Origin: an uncultured Chitinophaga sp.
GTDB lineage: Bacteria; Bacteroidota; Bacteroidia; Cytophagales; Cyclobacteriaceae
Reading direction: 5' to 3'
DNA: 64,000 nt
Assembly: GCA_902168205.1 (NCBI GenBank)
Contig: CABHOK010000007.1
Location: 186,001 to 250,000, forward strand
In this document: positions 52,928-62,476 of the stretch, piece by piece
How positions within the stretch are numbered: position 1 is the first letter of the stretch
Layout: the number at the start of each line of letters is the position of its first letter
Program-made: the position numbers and the translations under genes
The notes under the pieces: model-generated
What the model saw: the letters and a program-made list of their open reading frames with translations, nothing else
The model's database searches: none
What the model was told of the DNA's origin: nothing

Positions 52928-53775
52928 AACTTTTGGTTTAAATTGATTGTTAATAGATGCTTTGATACAGGCAGCATCTTAGCCTTAAGAATATCTTTGT
53001 TGTCAACCTTCAAGGTGAGATGCCTTCCGCCATTCTCTTCAAACAGGTTGATAAGAAGTCTCTTGCCATCAGGGATTGTAAATTTCTTTACAGCATAGAT
53101 TAGCGTAGTGCTCGCATAAGCCTGAACCCGGTCGGATTCGTTTCCTATGAACAATGGAGTGATCTCCGTTTCCTGACTTGAAGTCCTTTTTACCTTTTTC
53201 CGATCACGAATCAAGAACTTCAAAGATTTGATATCATAGCTGATTGAACTTTTGTTTCTGATCTGTATTCGGTAGTAGAGTGTGTTACCATGAATGAATA
53301 TTTCCTGAAGGGAGAAACTCATTTGATACTTGTTATACTGGTCGATCTGACCTGTCACGTACTGCTTGAGTGCCAACTGTGAATCGGCTTTGATGTCGCG
53401 CTCATTCACCGCATCCTTAACAAGTATCAGAGATTGGCTGCCGGTATTTGTAGCAATCGTGATGGCCTGCTCAGAAGGCGTATCGGAATACGTTACTGTG
53501 AATTGATGCAGGACACCATCAGCGGTAATAACCGTCAGGTTTGTCTCTGGAAATTGTTTACGCCCTGCCTTTACCTGTAGAACGTTCTCAACTCCCCTCG
53601 CCTTTTGCGCCAGCACGTCCTGACTTCCACGATCAACTGACGCGATTGAAAAAGGAAAAATTAAACTGGTCGTTTTGCTGTAGGAAATTGAAAGCTTTTT
53701 ATTCTCAACTTCCTGTGCGAACGATGTGCTGACAACCATTACAATGATCGCCCACAATAAAACTGTCTTTGTCAT
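52924..53775 (-). CDS. traN: Conjugative transposon protein TraN
   Basis: This 283-residue protein has a signal peptide ending VSTSFAQ followed by YSKTTSLIFPFSIASVDRG, QKARGVENVLQVKAG, the well-conserved start of Bacteroidetes TraN. This is a VirB9-like periplasmic/outer-membrane component of the transfer channel. It ends 4 bp inside the next gene and follows traM by 24 bp. Confidence 0.93.
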   Translation of the reverse strand: MTKTVLLWAIIVMVVSTSFAQEVENKKLSISYSKTTSLIFPFSIASVDRGSQDVLAQKARGVENVLQVKAGRKQFPETNLTVITADGVLHQFTVTYSDTPSEQAITIATNTGSQSLILVKDAVNERDIKADSQLALKQYVTGQIDQYNKYQMSFSLQEIFIHGNTLYYRIQIRNKSSISYDIKSLKFLIRDRKKVKRTSSQETEITPLFIGNESDRVQAYASTTLIYAVKKFTIPDGKRLLINLFEENGGRHLTLKVDNKDILKAKMLPVSKHLLTINLNQKL

Positions 53776-53799
53776 AAATTTCTAATTTGAATCCGTACT

Positions 53800-55074
53800 T
53801 TAATTGTTCTTGTCCTTGAGAAAAATCTTGTATCCGGCTTTTACAGTCACCTGAATCAGGCGTGTTTTCTTTGTTAGCAAACCTTTCGCTGCCTCTATTC
53901 CTGCGCTTGCTGCCTGAACTTCAATCGAAGGGTCAAGGGAGCCGAGTTGTATATCTTGAATTGCCTGGTTTGATGACTTCTTAGCCGCATCACGAGCAAT
54001 CGCTCCCGGAACATGAATACCTTCCAGTCCATCAATGTCATATACTGTAAGCGATACCGGATAAACAGAATTATCATATTGAATTGACGCGACTTTGATC
54101 GTTAGACGTTCGCCATTCAAGCCACATACACCGTAGACGAAATGATTTTTCGGAATACGAATACCAGAAACATTAATATCCTGAAGTAATTCCATTTTGA
54201 TGACTGAGCCTGAAACAAGATTTTGGTTCCCATAGATTTCAGCTCTGATTGCATTTGCTTCCAACGCAGGCAATACAGATTGTTCAAGTCCATAGAAGCC
54301 GTTTTGTGCGTACATTCCTGGAAGAGTCTGTCCTGAGCCATTATTCCCTAACATTCCAATTTGTTCTTCAACTCCGTTTGGTCGAGTAGCCAGCGCATTG
54401 CTATTTGCTTTTTCAGATTGCGCCAGTCTTGCTTTTACTCGCTCGGGATGTTGGATATCAAGAATTTGATTCAGTACCCCGTTGATCTCCTCCATCTCTT
54501 TGTCTTGAGTGGGATCATTCTGCATCATTTCCATCATACCCTCAAGCCGATCAACATCATTCTGAAGTCCAGCCGTGGAAGACTGCGGAGCTTTTTGGCT
54601 TGCCTGTTTCTTGTTGGTTGCTTTCGTGGCAGGTTTGTCGATCTCCTTCTGCAACTCGGATAACTTCTTGTACACCTTGGCTTCGGTTGCATCTAGCGGC
54701 TCAGTCTTTTCGCCAAGCGAGGCATTGATTCCTCCAACTCTGCGAAGGGAATCACGCTTTGATGTGTCTTGAGTTACCTTGAGCGTAGCTAATCTGAAGT
54801 ACGGATCACTTCGCTTTGCCTGATTAGCTTTAACGGAATCCCTTCTTGCTTTTTGATACAGCGTGAGTTTATCCCACGCATTTCCCTCTTCATCATTAAA
54901 CTTTGCACCAGGTAGCTTAGCGTTCAATCCGATTGACTCTGTAGTCCTGGCTACCGCCTCTCCTTTTCCCCCGCCCAATGCCCAAAAGAACATGGTCATG
55001 AATGGCAATACCAGCATAGGTACCATCATGTAGAACTTTCTCTTTTGAATAAATTTCTGTGAATGCGCTTTCAT
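53800..55074 (-). CDS. traM: Conjugative transposon protein TraM
   Basis: This protein of about 424 residues has one N-terminal membrane helix (FYMMVPMLVLPFMTMFFWAL), a Gln/Lys-rich charged middle and a C-terminal domain with IYGNQNLVSGSVIKMELLQD and IPKNHFVYGVC, as in TraM (VirB10-like scaffold). ATG 55074 was chosen; a TTG 9 bp upstream is possible. It lies between the TraL-like gene and traN. Confidence 0.92.
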   Translation of the reverse strand: MKAHSQKFIQKRKFYMMVPMLVLPFMTMFFWALGGGKGEAVARTTESIGLNAKLPGAKFNDEEGNAWDKLTLYQKARRDSVKANQAKRSDPYFRLATLKVTQDTSKRDSLRRVGGINASLGEKTEPLDATEAKVYKKLSELQKEIDKPATKATNKKQASQKAPQSSTAGLQNDVDRLEGMMEMMQNDPTQDKEMEEINGVLNQILDIQHPERVKARLAQSEKANSNALATRPNGVEEQIGMLGNNGSGQTLPGMYAQNGFYGLEQSVLPALEANAIRAEIYGNQNLVSGSVIKMELLQDINVSGIRIPKNHFVYGVCGLNGERLTIKVASIQYDNSVYPVSLTVYDIDGLEGIHVPGAIARDAAKKSSNQAIQDIQLGSLDPSIEVQAASAGIEAAKGLLTKKTRLIQVTVKAGYKIFLKDKNN

Positions 55075-55085
55075 GTTTTTCAATT

Positions 55086-55580
55086 TTATCTTCTTACACC
55101 TTTCGATTGTGATGGAAGAAAATGAAGCTCTCTTTCATACTCCATCAACTTCTCTTTGGAAATCTGTTTCCAATCATCAGTTTTGTTGTATGCACGTTCC
55201 GAGTATTCAATATCCCGGTTGATGTACACTGCACCCTGATTGTCAACAGCAACATAGAACGATTCAAACTCCCCATCGATCTCACCTTTCATTTTCCCAA
55301 CTGGAGTTAGTTGGTCTTCCGTTGTTCCTCTTTCATCTTCCATAAATATGTCGTAAGGCATAGCAATTTTGTCGGGCTTAAAACCAACTTCAGAATATCC
55401 ATGACTTGAAGAATTAAGAACCAACATCACGCTGACTACAGTGATGCAAATTCCAAACACAACCACTACTGACTTCTGTCTTTGTTTCGGCAGACTATTG
55501 AAGATCTCGTTCAAAGTCTCAACTCTCTTGTGACAAGCGGTCTCAACTTTCCTGAACATTTCCCTGATCATCATAGTCAT
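55086..55580 (-). CDS. Small membrane protein in the TraL position
   Basis: This 164-residue protein has one membrane helix (VVVVFGICITVVSVMLVL, about residues 37-55) and a periplasmic C-terminus (ERGTTEDQLTPVGKMKGEID). It starts inside the traK stop (4-bp overlap) and precedes traM, the place of TraL in related operons. Sequence identity to TraL is not established. Confidence 0.75.
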   Translation of the reverse strand: MTMMIREMFRKVETACHKRVETLNEIFNSLPKQRQKSVVVVFGICITVVSVMLVLNSSSHGYSEVGFKPDKIAMPYDIFMEDERGTTEDQLTPVGKMKGEIDGEFESFYVAVDNQGAVYINRDIEYSERAYNKTDDWKQISKEKLMEYERELHFLPSQSKGVRR

Positions 55581-56194
55581 CGGTTTTCACTTTTGATGTC
55601 TTTATTTTCAAGCGTATTCCACTTCTCAATAAGGAAACCGTGTGGATTGTTATCCGACCTGAGCACGTTTCTAAGAAATCCCTCAGTAACCAGACTTCGA
55701 GTAACGATCGAAGTTGCCCTGATGATTTTCTGCTTGGCGATGCACCTGAAGTAAAATGGATACTGGTCGATATCGACACTTATACTGTCGATTTGAATCT
55801 CCTGACTCACGTTACCGGAAATGATATTAGCATAGTAACTATTCTCTCTAAGATTGTCGTACTGCGTTTGAGCAGTTGCATCAGCCAGGTACAATGCTGT
55901 TTTAATATTGGTTTGAATAACCTTGTCGTCAGGATGAAGCGTGAAGAAATAGTAATGGAACATTCTTACGTGATCACGTGCTTCAACCGGAATGTTGTCT
56001 TTTCGTTCCGCGGAAAAAGCTTCAATAGCTTTGCCATTGGCTAAGATGTAAACCTTTGCTTGTGTCGCCTGAACAACCTGGTAGCTCTTGTAGATTGTAT
56101 AACAGCAAAGGGCGATACATCCAATGATCAGTAAAAATGAAAATGAACGGATGTGCTTAAAAGCATTGTCGATATTCTTGAGTTGTTGAAACAT
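55577..56194 (-). CDS. traK: Conjugative transposon protein TraK
   Basis: This protein of about 205 residues has an N-terminal membrane helix (FSFLLIIGCIALCCYTIY) and a VirB8-like periplasmic domain with HVRMFHYYFFTLHPDDKVI and QYPFYFRCIAKQKIIRAT. ATG 56194 (MFQQLKNIDNAFKHI) was chosen; the upstream extension only overlaps traJ's end region. TraK is part of the inner-membrane transfer complex. Confidence 0.92.
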   Translation of the reverse strand: MFQQLKNIDNAFKHIRSFSFLLIIGCIALCCYTIYKSYQVVQATQAKVYILANGKAIEAFSAERKDNIPVEARDHVRMFHYYFFTLHPDDKVIQTNIKTALYLADATAQTQYDNLRENSYYANIISGNVSQEIQIDSISVDIDQYPFYFRCIAKQKIIRATSIVTRSLVTEGFLRNVLRSDNNPHGFLIEKWNTLENKDIKSENR

Positions 56195-56204
56195 AATAAT
56201 GGAT

Positions 56205-57368
56205 TTAGGTTTTATTTCCAGCCAGCTTCTCGTGCATGTAGTTTGTGCCGTTAACACCGTTATCTGATGATGATCTATTAGTTCCGGAACCGCTTGGATT
56301 TACCACAGAACCTGCGCTGGCCACGACATTACTGACAGTTGAATTTGCCCCGGTCGAAAACATATTGGTTGCTTTGTAGAGCAAAGCATTTGCGCCTCCG
56401 GCATGAACAATGTAATTGGCAATGCTAGGCACGGTGAAATAACCGATGATGCCGATCACCATGAAGATCAGGTACGCGGAGTCAGTTGAACTGAAAAAAG
56501 TATCTCCGTATTGATTTACTTGATTGATGTCGATCTTAAGCATGTTCTCCTGGATCTTGCCGATCATGCTCCCGAAGATGTTTGCAACCGGTAACCAAAG
56601 AAAGATGTTGATGTACCTGGCGAGCCAAACAGTCAGGGTATGATGTAGTCCGTCAAAAACTGAAAGTCCAAAAATCAACGGACCAAGTATCGCCAAAATG
56701 ACGAGGTAAAACGTTCGAATCGTATTGATACAAAGTGCAGCTGCTTGATACAGGACGTGCAGTATCTCAGACATCCATTGCTTAATAGAGTTCCGGAAGT
56801 TGTAGGATGCCTTTGCCATTGCAAAACGGATATCGTTACCTATTCCATCGAGAAACCCTTCCTCGTCTCCTTCAGGATGACTGTAACGATACCATTTAGC
56901 CCGATCACCCTCTCCATCTACGCCTACATACATTTGCCAAAGCGGACTCTTTCTGATCGCTTCCTCTTTTCTCTTCAACAAGTAGGCAACGGAATTATTG
57001 GAGCCATCGATCATCGCTGCCGTCCCCGTCACAGTTGGCGTAAGAACCGAGTTGATGATCGTGAGCACAGTTGGAAACATCAGGATTGCCAGACCGATCG
57101 CGAAAGGCCTCAACAACGGATAGAAATCAATTGGTTCAGCATTGGCAATGTGCCGCCACACTCTAGCAGCTATAAACCACATGGCCGCGAATCCCGCCAA
57201 ACCTCTTCCAATGTCAATCAGCTGAGAACTGAGCGGAATCATCTCATCGTAGAGCGTATCTAGCACGCTTCTGAAGCTTTCTATTTCACCAGCAACCTGC
57301 GCTTGCGAGAGATTAGGCAAGAGTAGTCCAGCACCCACTATCAAAGTGGTCTTAAAATGAATTTTCAT
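56205..57368 (-). CDS. traJ: Conjugative transposon protein TraJ
   Basis: This 387-residue multispan membrane protein has a signal peptide (ending LSQAQ), IGRGLAGFAAMWFIAARVW, RPFAIGLAILMFPTVL, GPLIFGLSVFDG and a Ser/Asn-rich end. TraJ is a VirB6-like inner-membrane channel protein. It follows the second TerB-like paralogue by 11 bp. Confidence 0.92.
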   Translation of the reverse strand: MKIHFKTTLIVGAGLLLPNLSQAQVAGEIESFRSVLDTLYDEMIPLSSQLIDIGRGLAGFAAMWFIAARVWRHIANAEPIDFYPLLRPFAIGLAILMFPTVLTIINSVLTPTVTGTAAMIDGSNNSVAYLLKRKEEAIRKSPLWQMYVGVDGEGDRAKWYRYSHPEGDEEGFLDGIGNDIRFAMAKASYNFRNSIKQWMSEILHVLYQAAALCINTIRTFYLVILAILGPLIFGLSVFDGLHHTLTVWLARYINIFLWLPVANIFGSMIGKIQENMLKIDINQVNQYGDTFFSSTDSAYLIFMVIGIIGYFTVPSIANYIVHAGGANALLYKATNMFSTGANSTVSNVVASAGSVVNPSGSGTNRSSSDNGVNGTNYMHEKLAGNKT

Positions 57369-57379
57369 AAGCTTTTTGG

Positions 57380-58003
57380 TTATTCTACATCATAGAGTTT
57401 TTTCATTCCGCCAACTTCGCTGCTCTCCTTCGCTCTCTGCACAACCAGAACTTGCGTGCTGTTATTGAAGTACCTTAGAAAAGACAACTTGCCTTCGATA
57501 TCGAAATAAATCCGGTCAATGGATTGAATCCTTTCATCATCACTCATCCGAAGCTTGTTTGCCGTAACGATCATCGTCAACTCTTCCAAGTTCCGCAGAC
57601 TTTGCTTAACCAAATAAGAGTAAACTCTCTCCAGATACTTGACCTCATCAGGCGTCAGATTCGGATCGCTTTTAAATCTGTTGAATGCCCTCTTGTATTC
57701 CTTGATGAGCATCGACTGGTACTTGATAATGTCTGGTATCCGCTTGTATTTAGCCACTGACGGATTCACGGCAAACAGTCCGTCAAGAAATACCTGATGG
57801 AGATTAAAATTCCCTTCGGCTATGTCCTTTATCCGATTGTATCCTTTTGTGAGAATTTTATATCCCTTATACATGTTGTCAAGAATCTCCTCCAACTGCT
57901 TCAACTTCTCGTAGTTCAAGATTAATTGAGTGGCCTCTTGTGTTTGGGCGTTTGCTCTTGCTAAAACACAAAGCATTATTGTTATTAAAATGGTCTGTCT
58001 CAT
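57380..58003 (-). CDS. TerB-like secreted helical protein (TraI-region paralogue)
   Basis: This 207-residue protein has a signal peptide ending RANAQ, then all-helical sequence with YKGYKILTKGYNRIKDI, LERVYSYLVKQSLRNLEEL and ending VVQRAKESSEVGGMKKLYDVE. Homologues are often annotated TerB-family, but tellurite resistance is not implied. It is the second of two near-identical-layout genes and is similar to the TraI protein at 58641. Confidence 0.8.
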   Translation of the reverse strand: MRQTILITIMLCVLARANAQTQEATQLILNYEKLKQLEEILDNMYKGYKILTKGYNRIKDIAEGNFNLHQVFLDGLFAVNPSVAKYKRIPDIIKYQSMLIKEYKRAFNRFKSDPNLTPDEVKYLERVYSYLVKQSLRNLEELTMIVTANKLRMSDDERIQSIDRIYFDIEGKLSFLRYFNNSTQVLVVQRAKESSEVGGMKKLYDVE

Positions 58004-58009
58004 AATCTT

Positions 58010-58648
58010 CTATTTTAAAACTAAATCCTCCTGCACCCTTACCTCGTAATCTTCTTTAGCTCTTTGAGCAATCAGGACTTGCGTTGAGTTTGAAAATGAT
58101 TTCGTGAATGTGTACTTGTCTTTCATGTCTACATACAAAGCATCTACCCTCTTTACTCTTTCATCATCCTTCATTTCGAAATCCGAATTACTCAGCACAC
58201 GGTCGAGCTCGTCTAGTGAGAGTTCTGATTCGCGAAGCATATTGGAATAAACGCTTTCCACATATTTCCTTTCTTCGATGGTCAAATACCCGCTTTCGTT
58301 GGCCAGATCTTCCAGTCTGCGAAATTCTACCATAATTCTCTTCTGATATGCGATGATACTGGCTACTTTGGCTGAACCACTTACTGCCGAGTTTACATTC
58401 CGCAAAGACTCCAGGTATTCAATATCCAGATCGAATTTCCCTTCCTTGATATCGCCAACTATGGTTAGTCCCTTGTCAACGATTTTGTATCCCTTCTTGA
58501 GATAGTCCAGGTAAACCTTAAGCGCTGCAATCTGTTGAAGCAGATATTGCTTCTGTGTCTTCTTCTGCCGAAACCATTCATTGAAGGTTTGTGCGGTTGA
58601 TACGTTCACACAGAAAGCGAAAGCAAAAATTAACATGAGCCTATTCAT
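58010..58648 (-). CDS. TerB-like secreted helical protein (TraI-region paralogue)
   Basis: This protein of about 212 residues has a signal peptide ending VNVSTAQ, then KKGYKIVDKGLTIVGDIKEG and VESVYSNMLRESELSLDEL, ending IAQRAKEDYEVRVQEDLVLK. It is a clear paralogue of the gene at 57380 and of the TraI at 58641. ATG 58648 is preferred because the signal peptide starts there. It overlaps the TraI stop by 8 bp. Confidence 0.8.
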   Translation of the reverse strand: MNRLMLIFAFAFCVNVSTAQTFNEWFRQKKTQKQYLLQQIAALKVYLDYLKKGYKIVDKGLTIVGDIKEGKFDLDIEYLESLRNVNSAVSGSAKVASIIAYQKRIMVEFRRLEDLANESGYLTIEERKYVESVYSNMLRESELSLDELDRVLSNSDFEMKDDERVKRVDALYVDMKDKYTFTKSFSNSTQVLIAQRAKEDYEVRVQEDLVLK

Positions 58649-59330
58649 TGGGCAGACCGTAAAGTTTTCTGACAACATCAATCTCATTACCATCCTTGGC
58701 TCTATTCAAACTCAACAGCATGTTTTGAGTATTAAACTGTTTCAGATCGAAGTAATTCTGATCGATCTCGATTGCGGCTTGCTCGATGATTTCGAGACGC
58801 TTTCCATCGGTCATTTGGGTTTTGAAAGAATTGATCACAATTAAAATCTGATCAAGATTCTTAACGCTTTCGTCCATAATACCAGAATAAACCTTGGCCA
58901 TGTACTCCCGCTCATCATCAGTAAAATGTTCATCGTTTTGAACAATGTTCCAGCACCGCTTGTACTCGTCAACAATACGAACCTGCTTGTCCATCACTTG
59001 ACGAACTCGCTGATACATAGCGATAGTGTTCTTTACCTTCCAAAGCTCCTCGTAATAATCTGCATAGAGCTTACGATGCTTTTCAGTCCATTCGGCAATC
59101 TCAGTTAGTTTCAACTCGTTTAACTTATTCTCAAGTACCTTCTGAGCATTTTGCAGCCATATCGTCTTGTTCTGTAACCGTTGGATCATTAGATCAACTG
59201 CTTTGATGACCTTCTTCACTGCTTCTTTAATGATCTTAGCAATTGGAATGGCGGCATCCACCTCAGCGCTTGGCTGGGTTACAAGGACAACCGCCAATCC
59301 CAATGCAAAAAATATCTTAGGTGCTCTCAT
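58641..59330 (-). CDS. traI: Conjugative transposon TraI-like protein
   Basis: This 229-residue protein has a signal peptide (residues 1-27) followed by AIPIAKIIKEAVKKVIKAVD and a helical body with NKTIWLQNAQKVLENKLNEL, MAKVYSGIMDESVKNLDQI and NRAKDGNEIDVVRKLYG. This is the TraI-type protein between TraG and TraJ in Bacteroidetes ICEs, not the relaxase TraI of F plasmids. Two similar genes follow. Confidence 0.85.
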   Translation of the reverse strand: MRAPKIFFALGLAVVLVTQPSAEVDAAIPIAKIIKEAVKKVIKAVDLMIQRLQNKTIWLQNAQKVLENKLNELKLTEIAEWTEKHRKLYADYYEELWKVKNTIAMYQRVRQVMDKQVRIVDEYKRCWNIVQNDEHFTDDEREYMAKVYSGIMDESVKNLDQILIVINSFKTQMTDGKRLEIIEQAAIEIDQNYFDLKQFNTQNMLLSLNRAKDGNEIDVVRKLYGLPNE

Positions 59331-59341
59331 ATATCTATTGT

Positions 59342-61822
59342 TTATGCTGCGTTCCCTAATCGAATATCATTTGCCAATTCTGCAATACCTTTCCGAATGT
59401 CACCATTCCATTTCTTTGCATATTGCTGAACCTTCATCTTCTCCGATTCCTCGGTAGTGTACGCCAGGTATTCTTCAAGAGAAACCTCTGTCGCATACAC
59501 CTTTGATTGCACTCCGGCAAGACTGATAAAAACCTCTTTGTATTTTCGTTTCGGATCGTTGCTTTTGTTGATCGAAAGTATTAGCGCCTTTTCCTTTTCT
59601 GTCAGTCCCAAAAGCTGTTGAATCAGGTCGAACTTGTTTTGGTATTTGCTTTGATCTAAAAGGATCTTGCAATCAGAGTTATTAATGATTGCTTGTTTGA
59701 CCACTGGCGAACTAATGATGTCCTCAACTTCCTGAGTCACCACGATAGCCTCACCGAAAAACTTACGAACTGTTTTGAAGAGGTATTTGATATATTCAGC
59801 CATTCCTTCCTTAGCAATAGCTTTCCAGGCTTCTTCAATCAAAATCATCTTCCTGATACCCTTAAGCTTGCGCATCTTTGAAATAAAAACCTCCATGATA
59901 ATGATCGTCACTACCGGAAACAAAATCGGATGGTCCTTAATGTTGTCAAGCTCAAAAACAATAAAGCGTTCTTTCAGAAGCTCGAGGTTCTCGCGCGCAT
60001 TCAGTAAGTAATCAAACTCACCACCTTTGTAATATGGTCTAAGCACATAAAGAAAGTTCTCTACGTCAAAATCCTTTTCCTTTACCTTGTCGTCTTTGAG
60101 AATGACTACAAACTCATCCCGCAGAAACTCATAGAAGGTATTGAAACACGGAAATAGAGATTTATCGGTTTCGAGGCGCTTATAGTACGTCTGCAATGCG
60201 ATTGACAAGGCGACATACTCTGACCGGTTAAAGGTCTCATCGTCTTTCTTCCAAAGCGCAAGCAACAACGTCTTAATACTCTCTTTCTTCTCGGTGTCAA
60301 GTGTATCGCCATCAGCGATGTAGAATGGATTGAACTTAATTGGGTTTGCCTCGTCATAGGTGAAGTAGTATCCATTCACCAAATCACACAGTCCTTTGTA
60401 GGAATGGCCTACGTCCACGAGCACGATATGTGTGCCTTGTTCATAATACGAACGGACCATGTGATTGGTGAAAAAGGATTTGCCGCTACCGGAAGGACCA
60501 AGAATGAATTTATTCCTGTTCGTGATAATGCCCTTCTTCATGGGTTCATCTGAAATGTCTACATGAACAGGTTTACCTGTCAGCCTATCTCCCATCCTTA
60601 TCCCGACTGGACTAACGGAAGATTGATAATTTGTCTCAAGATTCAGAAAGCATGTCGCCTGTTCAGCGAAAGTGTCAAACGTATCATTCATAGGAAAGTC
60701 CGCCTCGTTGCCTGGAAGTCCTGCCCAGAAAATCTGTGGTGCTCCGTCAGTCTCTTGCTTAGGTGAAGCATCCATCTGAGCCAATGCAGATGAGACCTGC
60801 GTTTTGATTTCCTTCAGGTCCTTCTTGTCCTCCGTCCAAACCAAAACGTTGAAGTGAGCTTTCACTGGTAGTCTTTGCGAAGCAATTGCTTCGTTAAGAA
60901 AATCATTGGTAGCATCTCTACTTATCGCGTTCTCACGTGAGTATGAAGAGAGGGACTGCAACCTTAATCGTTTACTCTCAAGCTGCTTAATTGTCTTCTG
61001 AACATCCTGAATGAAGATGTATTGATTGTAAATGTGGTTGCATGGAAGTAGCTGCCCCAGGTGAGATGCGAATCCAACACTGAACTTTGTCTTGTCAGTC
61101 GAATACTTATCGTAATTGATTCGTGATCCACACAATGAGGGCATGTCCTCGACATCTGCAAGAGCGAACAGCTTGCAATGATCATCGCCAATGAAAATTC
61201 CATCCTTGAAGGAAATGTCCTTTACAACCGGAACCGCTCCCTTTGACTGAAGAAAACAATACTGCTCAAGCAAGCCAACTTCATGCTTGTTGCCGGTGAG
61301 CTCATCATCTTTAATTCTTCTAAGCTTAACAAAACCACTGTCCTGTAAAATTCTTTCAAATTGCCCAACTGTATCGTGAAACTCCTGAAGTTTCTGCTCA
61401 TTGATCGTCTCCTCTGGAACAATATTACGTTTAGTCAAAGTTGAGAACATGGAACTTGAGTCCTTCCGATCGTTCAGCTTCTTTGTCACCATGATGTAAC
61501 ATGTATGATCCAGATACGGGCGCTCATTGAAGAACCGTTCACTGGAGTGAGAGAGAAACGTCAAAATCTTATCATCAAATGCTCCATTCACTTCGCGAGA
61601 ACGAAACCAGTCTTGTTTGTGAAATACTGAGTTCACCGGTAAACACTTGATCGCCTTTACCAAAGCATGATGAAACGATTCATACTCCTGATCTGATAAA
61701 GTGAATATCTCCGGCAATGTTGCCTCAAATGCTACAGTGATATCCCCGCACTTTGAAAGGATACAATCGTTCTCGACCTTGTAAATCGGAAACACTTGAT
61801 CTATATCTACTAAGCCTGACAT
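59342..61822 (-). CDS. traG: Conjugative transposon ATPase TraG (VirB4-like)
   Basis: This 826-residue protein has Walker A FILGPSGSGKSFFTNH around residue 440, Walker B in RKMILIEEAWKAI, and the TraG N-terminal domain (GRMP/ISKCGDITVAFEATLP-like stretch at residues 20-40). It powers assembly or substrate transfer in the conjugation channel. It lies 11 bp upstream of traI and 1 bp downstream of the DUF4133 gene. Length is normal for the family. Confidence 0.95.
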   Translation of the reverse strand: MSGLVDIDQVFPIYKVENDCILSKCGDITVAFEATLPEIFTLSDQEYESFHHALVKAIKCLPVNSVFHKQDWFRSREVNGAFDDKILTFLSHSSERFFNERPYLDHTCYIMVTKKLNDRKDSSSMFSTLTKRNIVPEETINEQKLQEFHDTVGQFERILQDSGFVKLRRIKDDELTGNKHEVGLLEQYCFLQSKGAVPVVKDISFKDGIFIGDDHCKLFALADVEDMPSLCGSRINYDKYSTDKTKFSVGFASHLGQLLPCNHIYNQYIFIQDVQKTIKQLESKRLRLQSLSSYSRENAISRDATNDFLNEAIASQRLPVKAHFNVLVWTEDKKDLKEIKTQVSSALAQMDASPKQETDGAPQIFWAGLPGNEADFPMNDTFDTFAEQATCFLNLETNYQSSVSPVGIRMGDRLTGKPVHVDISDEPMKKGIITNRNKFILGPSGSGKSFFTNHMVRSYYEQGTHIVLVDVGHSYKGLCDLVNGYYFTYDEANPIKFNPFYIADGDTLDTEKKESIKTLLLALWKKDDETFNRSEYVALSIALQTYYKRLETDKSLFPCFNTFYEFLRDEFVVILKDDKVKEKDFDVENFLYVLRPYYKGGEFDYLLNARENLELLKERFIVFELDNIKDHPILFPVVTIIIMEVFISKMRKLKGIRKMILIEEAWKAIAKEGMAEYIKYLFKTVRKFFGEAIVVTQEVEDIISSPVVKQAIINNSDCKILLDQSKYQNKFDLIQQLLGLTEKEKALILSINKSNDPKRKYKEVFISLAGVQSKVYATEVSLEEYLAYTTEESEKMKVQQYAKKWNGDIRKGIAELANDIRLGNAA

Positions 61823-61823
61823 A

Positions 61824-62150
61824 TTACGTTGGATTTGAAAGTTGAATGAAGAGCCTTCTGCTAGCGCAAACCAAATGAGATGGAATGCTTCGCCTTGCGG
61901 CTCTCTTCATGAGACCGTATTGGCCGTACTGATTGCTGATCTTGTAAACGAACATGAACAGCACTGTTCCCAGGATGATGATCAATCCCAGACATAGAAA
62001 CATGTTGACACCGGTGATGTAGAGAATTGAAAACAATATCAATAACACCACGAGTCCTGCGCCAAGGTATCCAATGTACTGAGCCTTCAATCCTTTGAAT
62101 TCGATTGGCTTATTGATACCCTTGTTGATATTGTATACACTGGTTGCCAT
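61824..62150 (-). CDS. traF: DUF4133 protein (TraF-like)
   Basis: This protein of about 108 residues begins YNINKGINKPIEFKGLKAQY and has two helices (YLGAGLVVLLILFSILYI and FLCLGLIIILGTVLFMFVY). It is the DUF4133 TraF-type membrane protein that always sits between DUF4134 and TraG. Its ATG shares one base with the stop of the gene before. Confidence 0.92.
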   Translation of the reverse strand: MATSVYNINKGINKPIEFKGLKAQYIGYLGAGLVVLLILFSILYITGVNMFLCLGLIIILGTVLFMFVYKISNQYGQYGLMKRAARRSIPSHLVCASRRLFIQLSNPT

Positions 62151-62476
62151 TAGATGCCGAAGAATGAACCCAACACCGTAGCCACAATCACCAGGAATAC
62201 ACAGCTTCCAAACCATGCTGCGGCAACTTTACTCGTATCTGGATCACCACTGTTCCATTTCTGATAAACCTTAACAGCGCCAACAAGTCCAACGACTGCG
62301 CCAATAGCATACATAAGTTGAGTTCCAGTATCAAAGTAACCGCGTACCTGAGTCGCGGCTTCATTGATACCCGCATTACCGTCCTGCGCATAGGCAACAA
62401 CGTACGATAAGCAATACACTGACAGAGCCAACAAAAAGGCTCTTCCCCTTCTGATCGTTTTCATTTCACTTTTCAT
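62150..62476 (-). CDS. traE: DUF4134 protein (TraE-like)
   Basis: This protein of about 108 residues has a signal/membrane segment (FLLALSVYCLSYVVAYAQ), then GINEAATQVRGYFDTGTQLM and a second pair of hydrophobic segments (IGAVVGLVGAVKVY and CVFLVIVATVLGSFFGI). The DUF4134 layout is VirB2/pilin-like. ATG 62476 overlaps the end of the preceding gene; ATG 62464 is another candidate. Confidence 0.92.
   Translation of the reverse strand: MKSEMKTIRRGRAFLLALSVYCLSYVVAYAQDGNAGINEAATQVRGYFDTGTQLMYAIGAVVGLVGAVKVYQKWNSGDPDTSKVAAAWFGSCVFLVIVATVLGSFFGI

Noticed and set aside
57380-58648. Tellurite resistance from the TerB-like proteins
   Set aside because: The name comes from a general fold similarity. 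Their place between traG and traJ and similarity to TraI point to conjugation.
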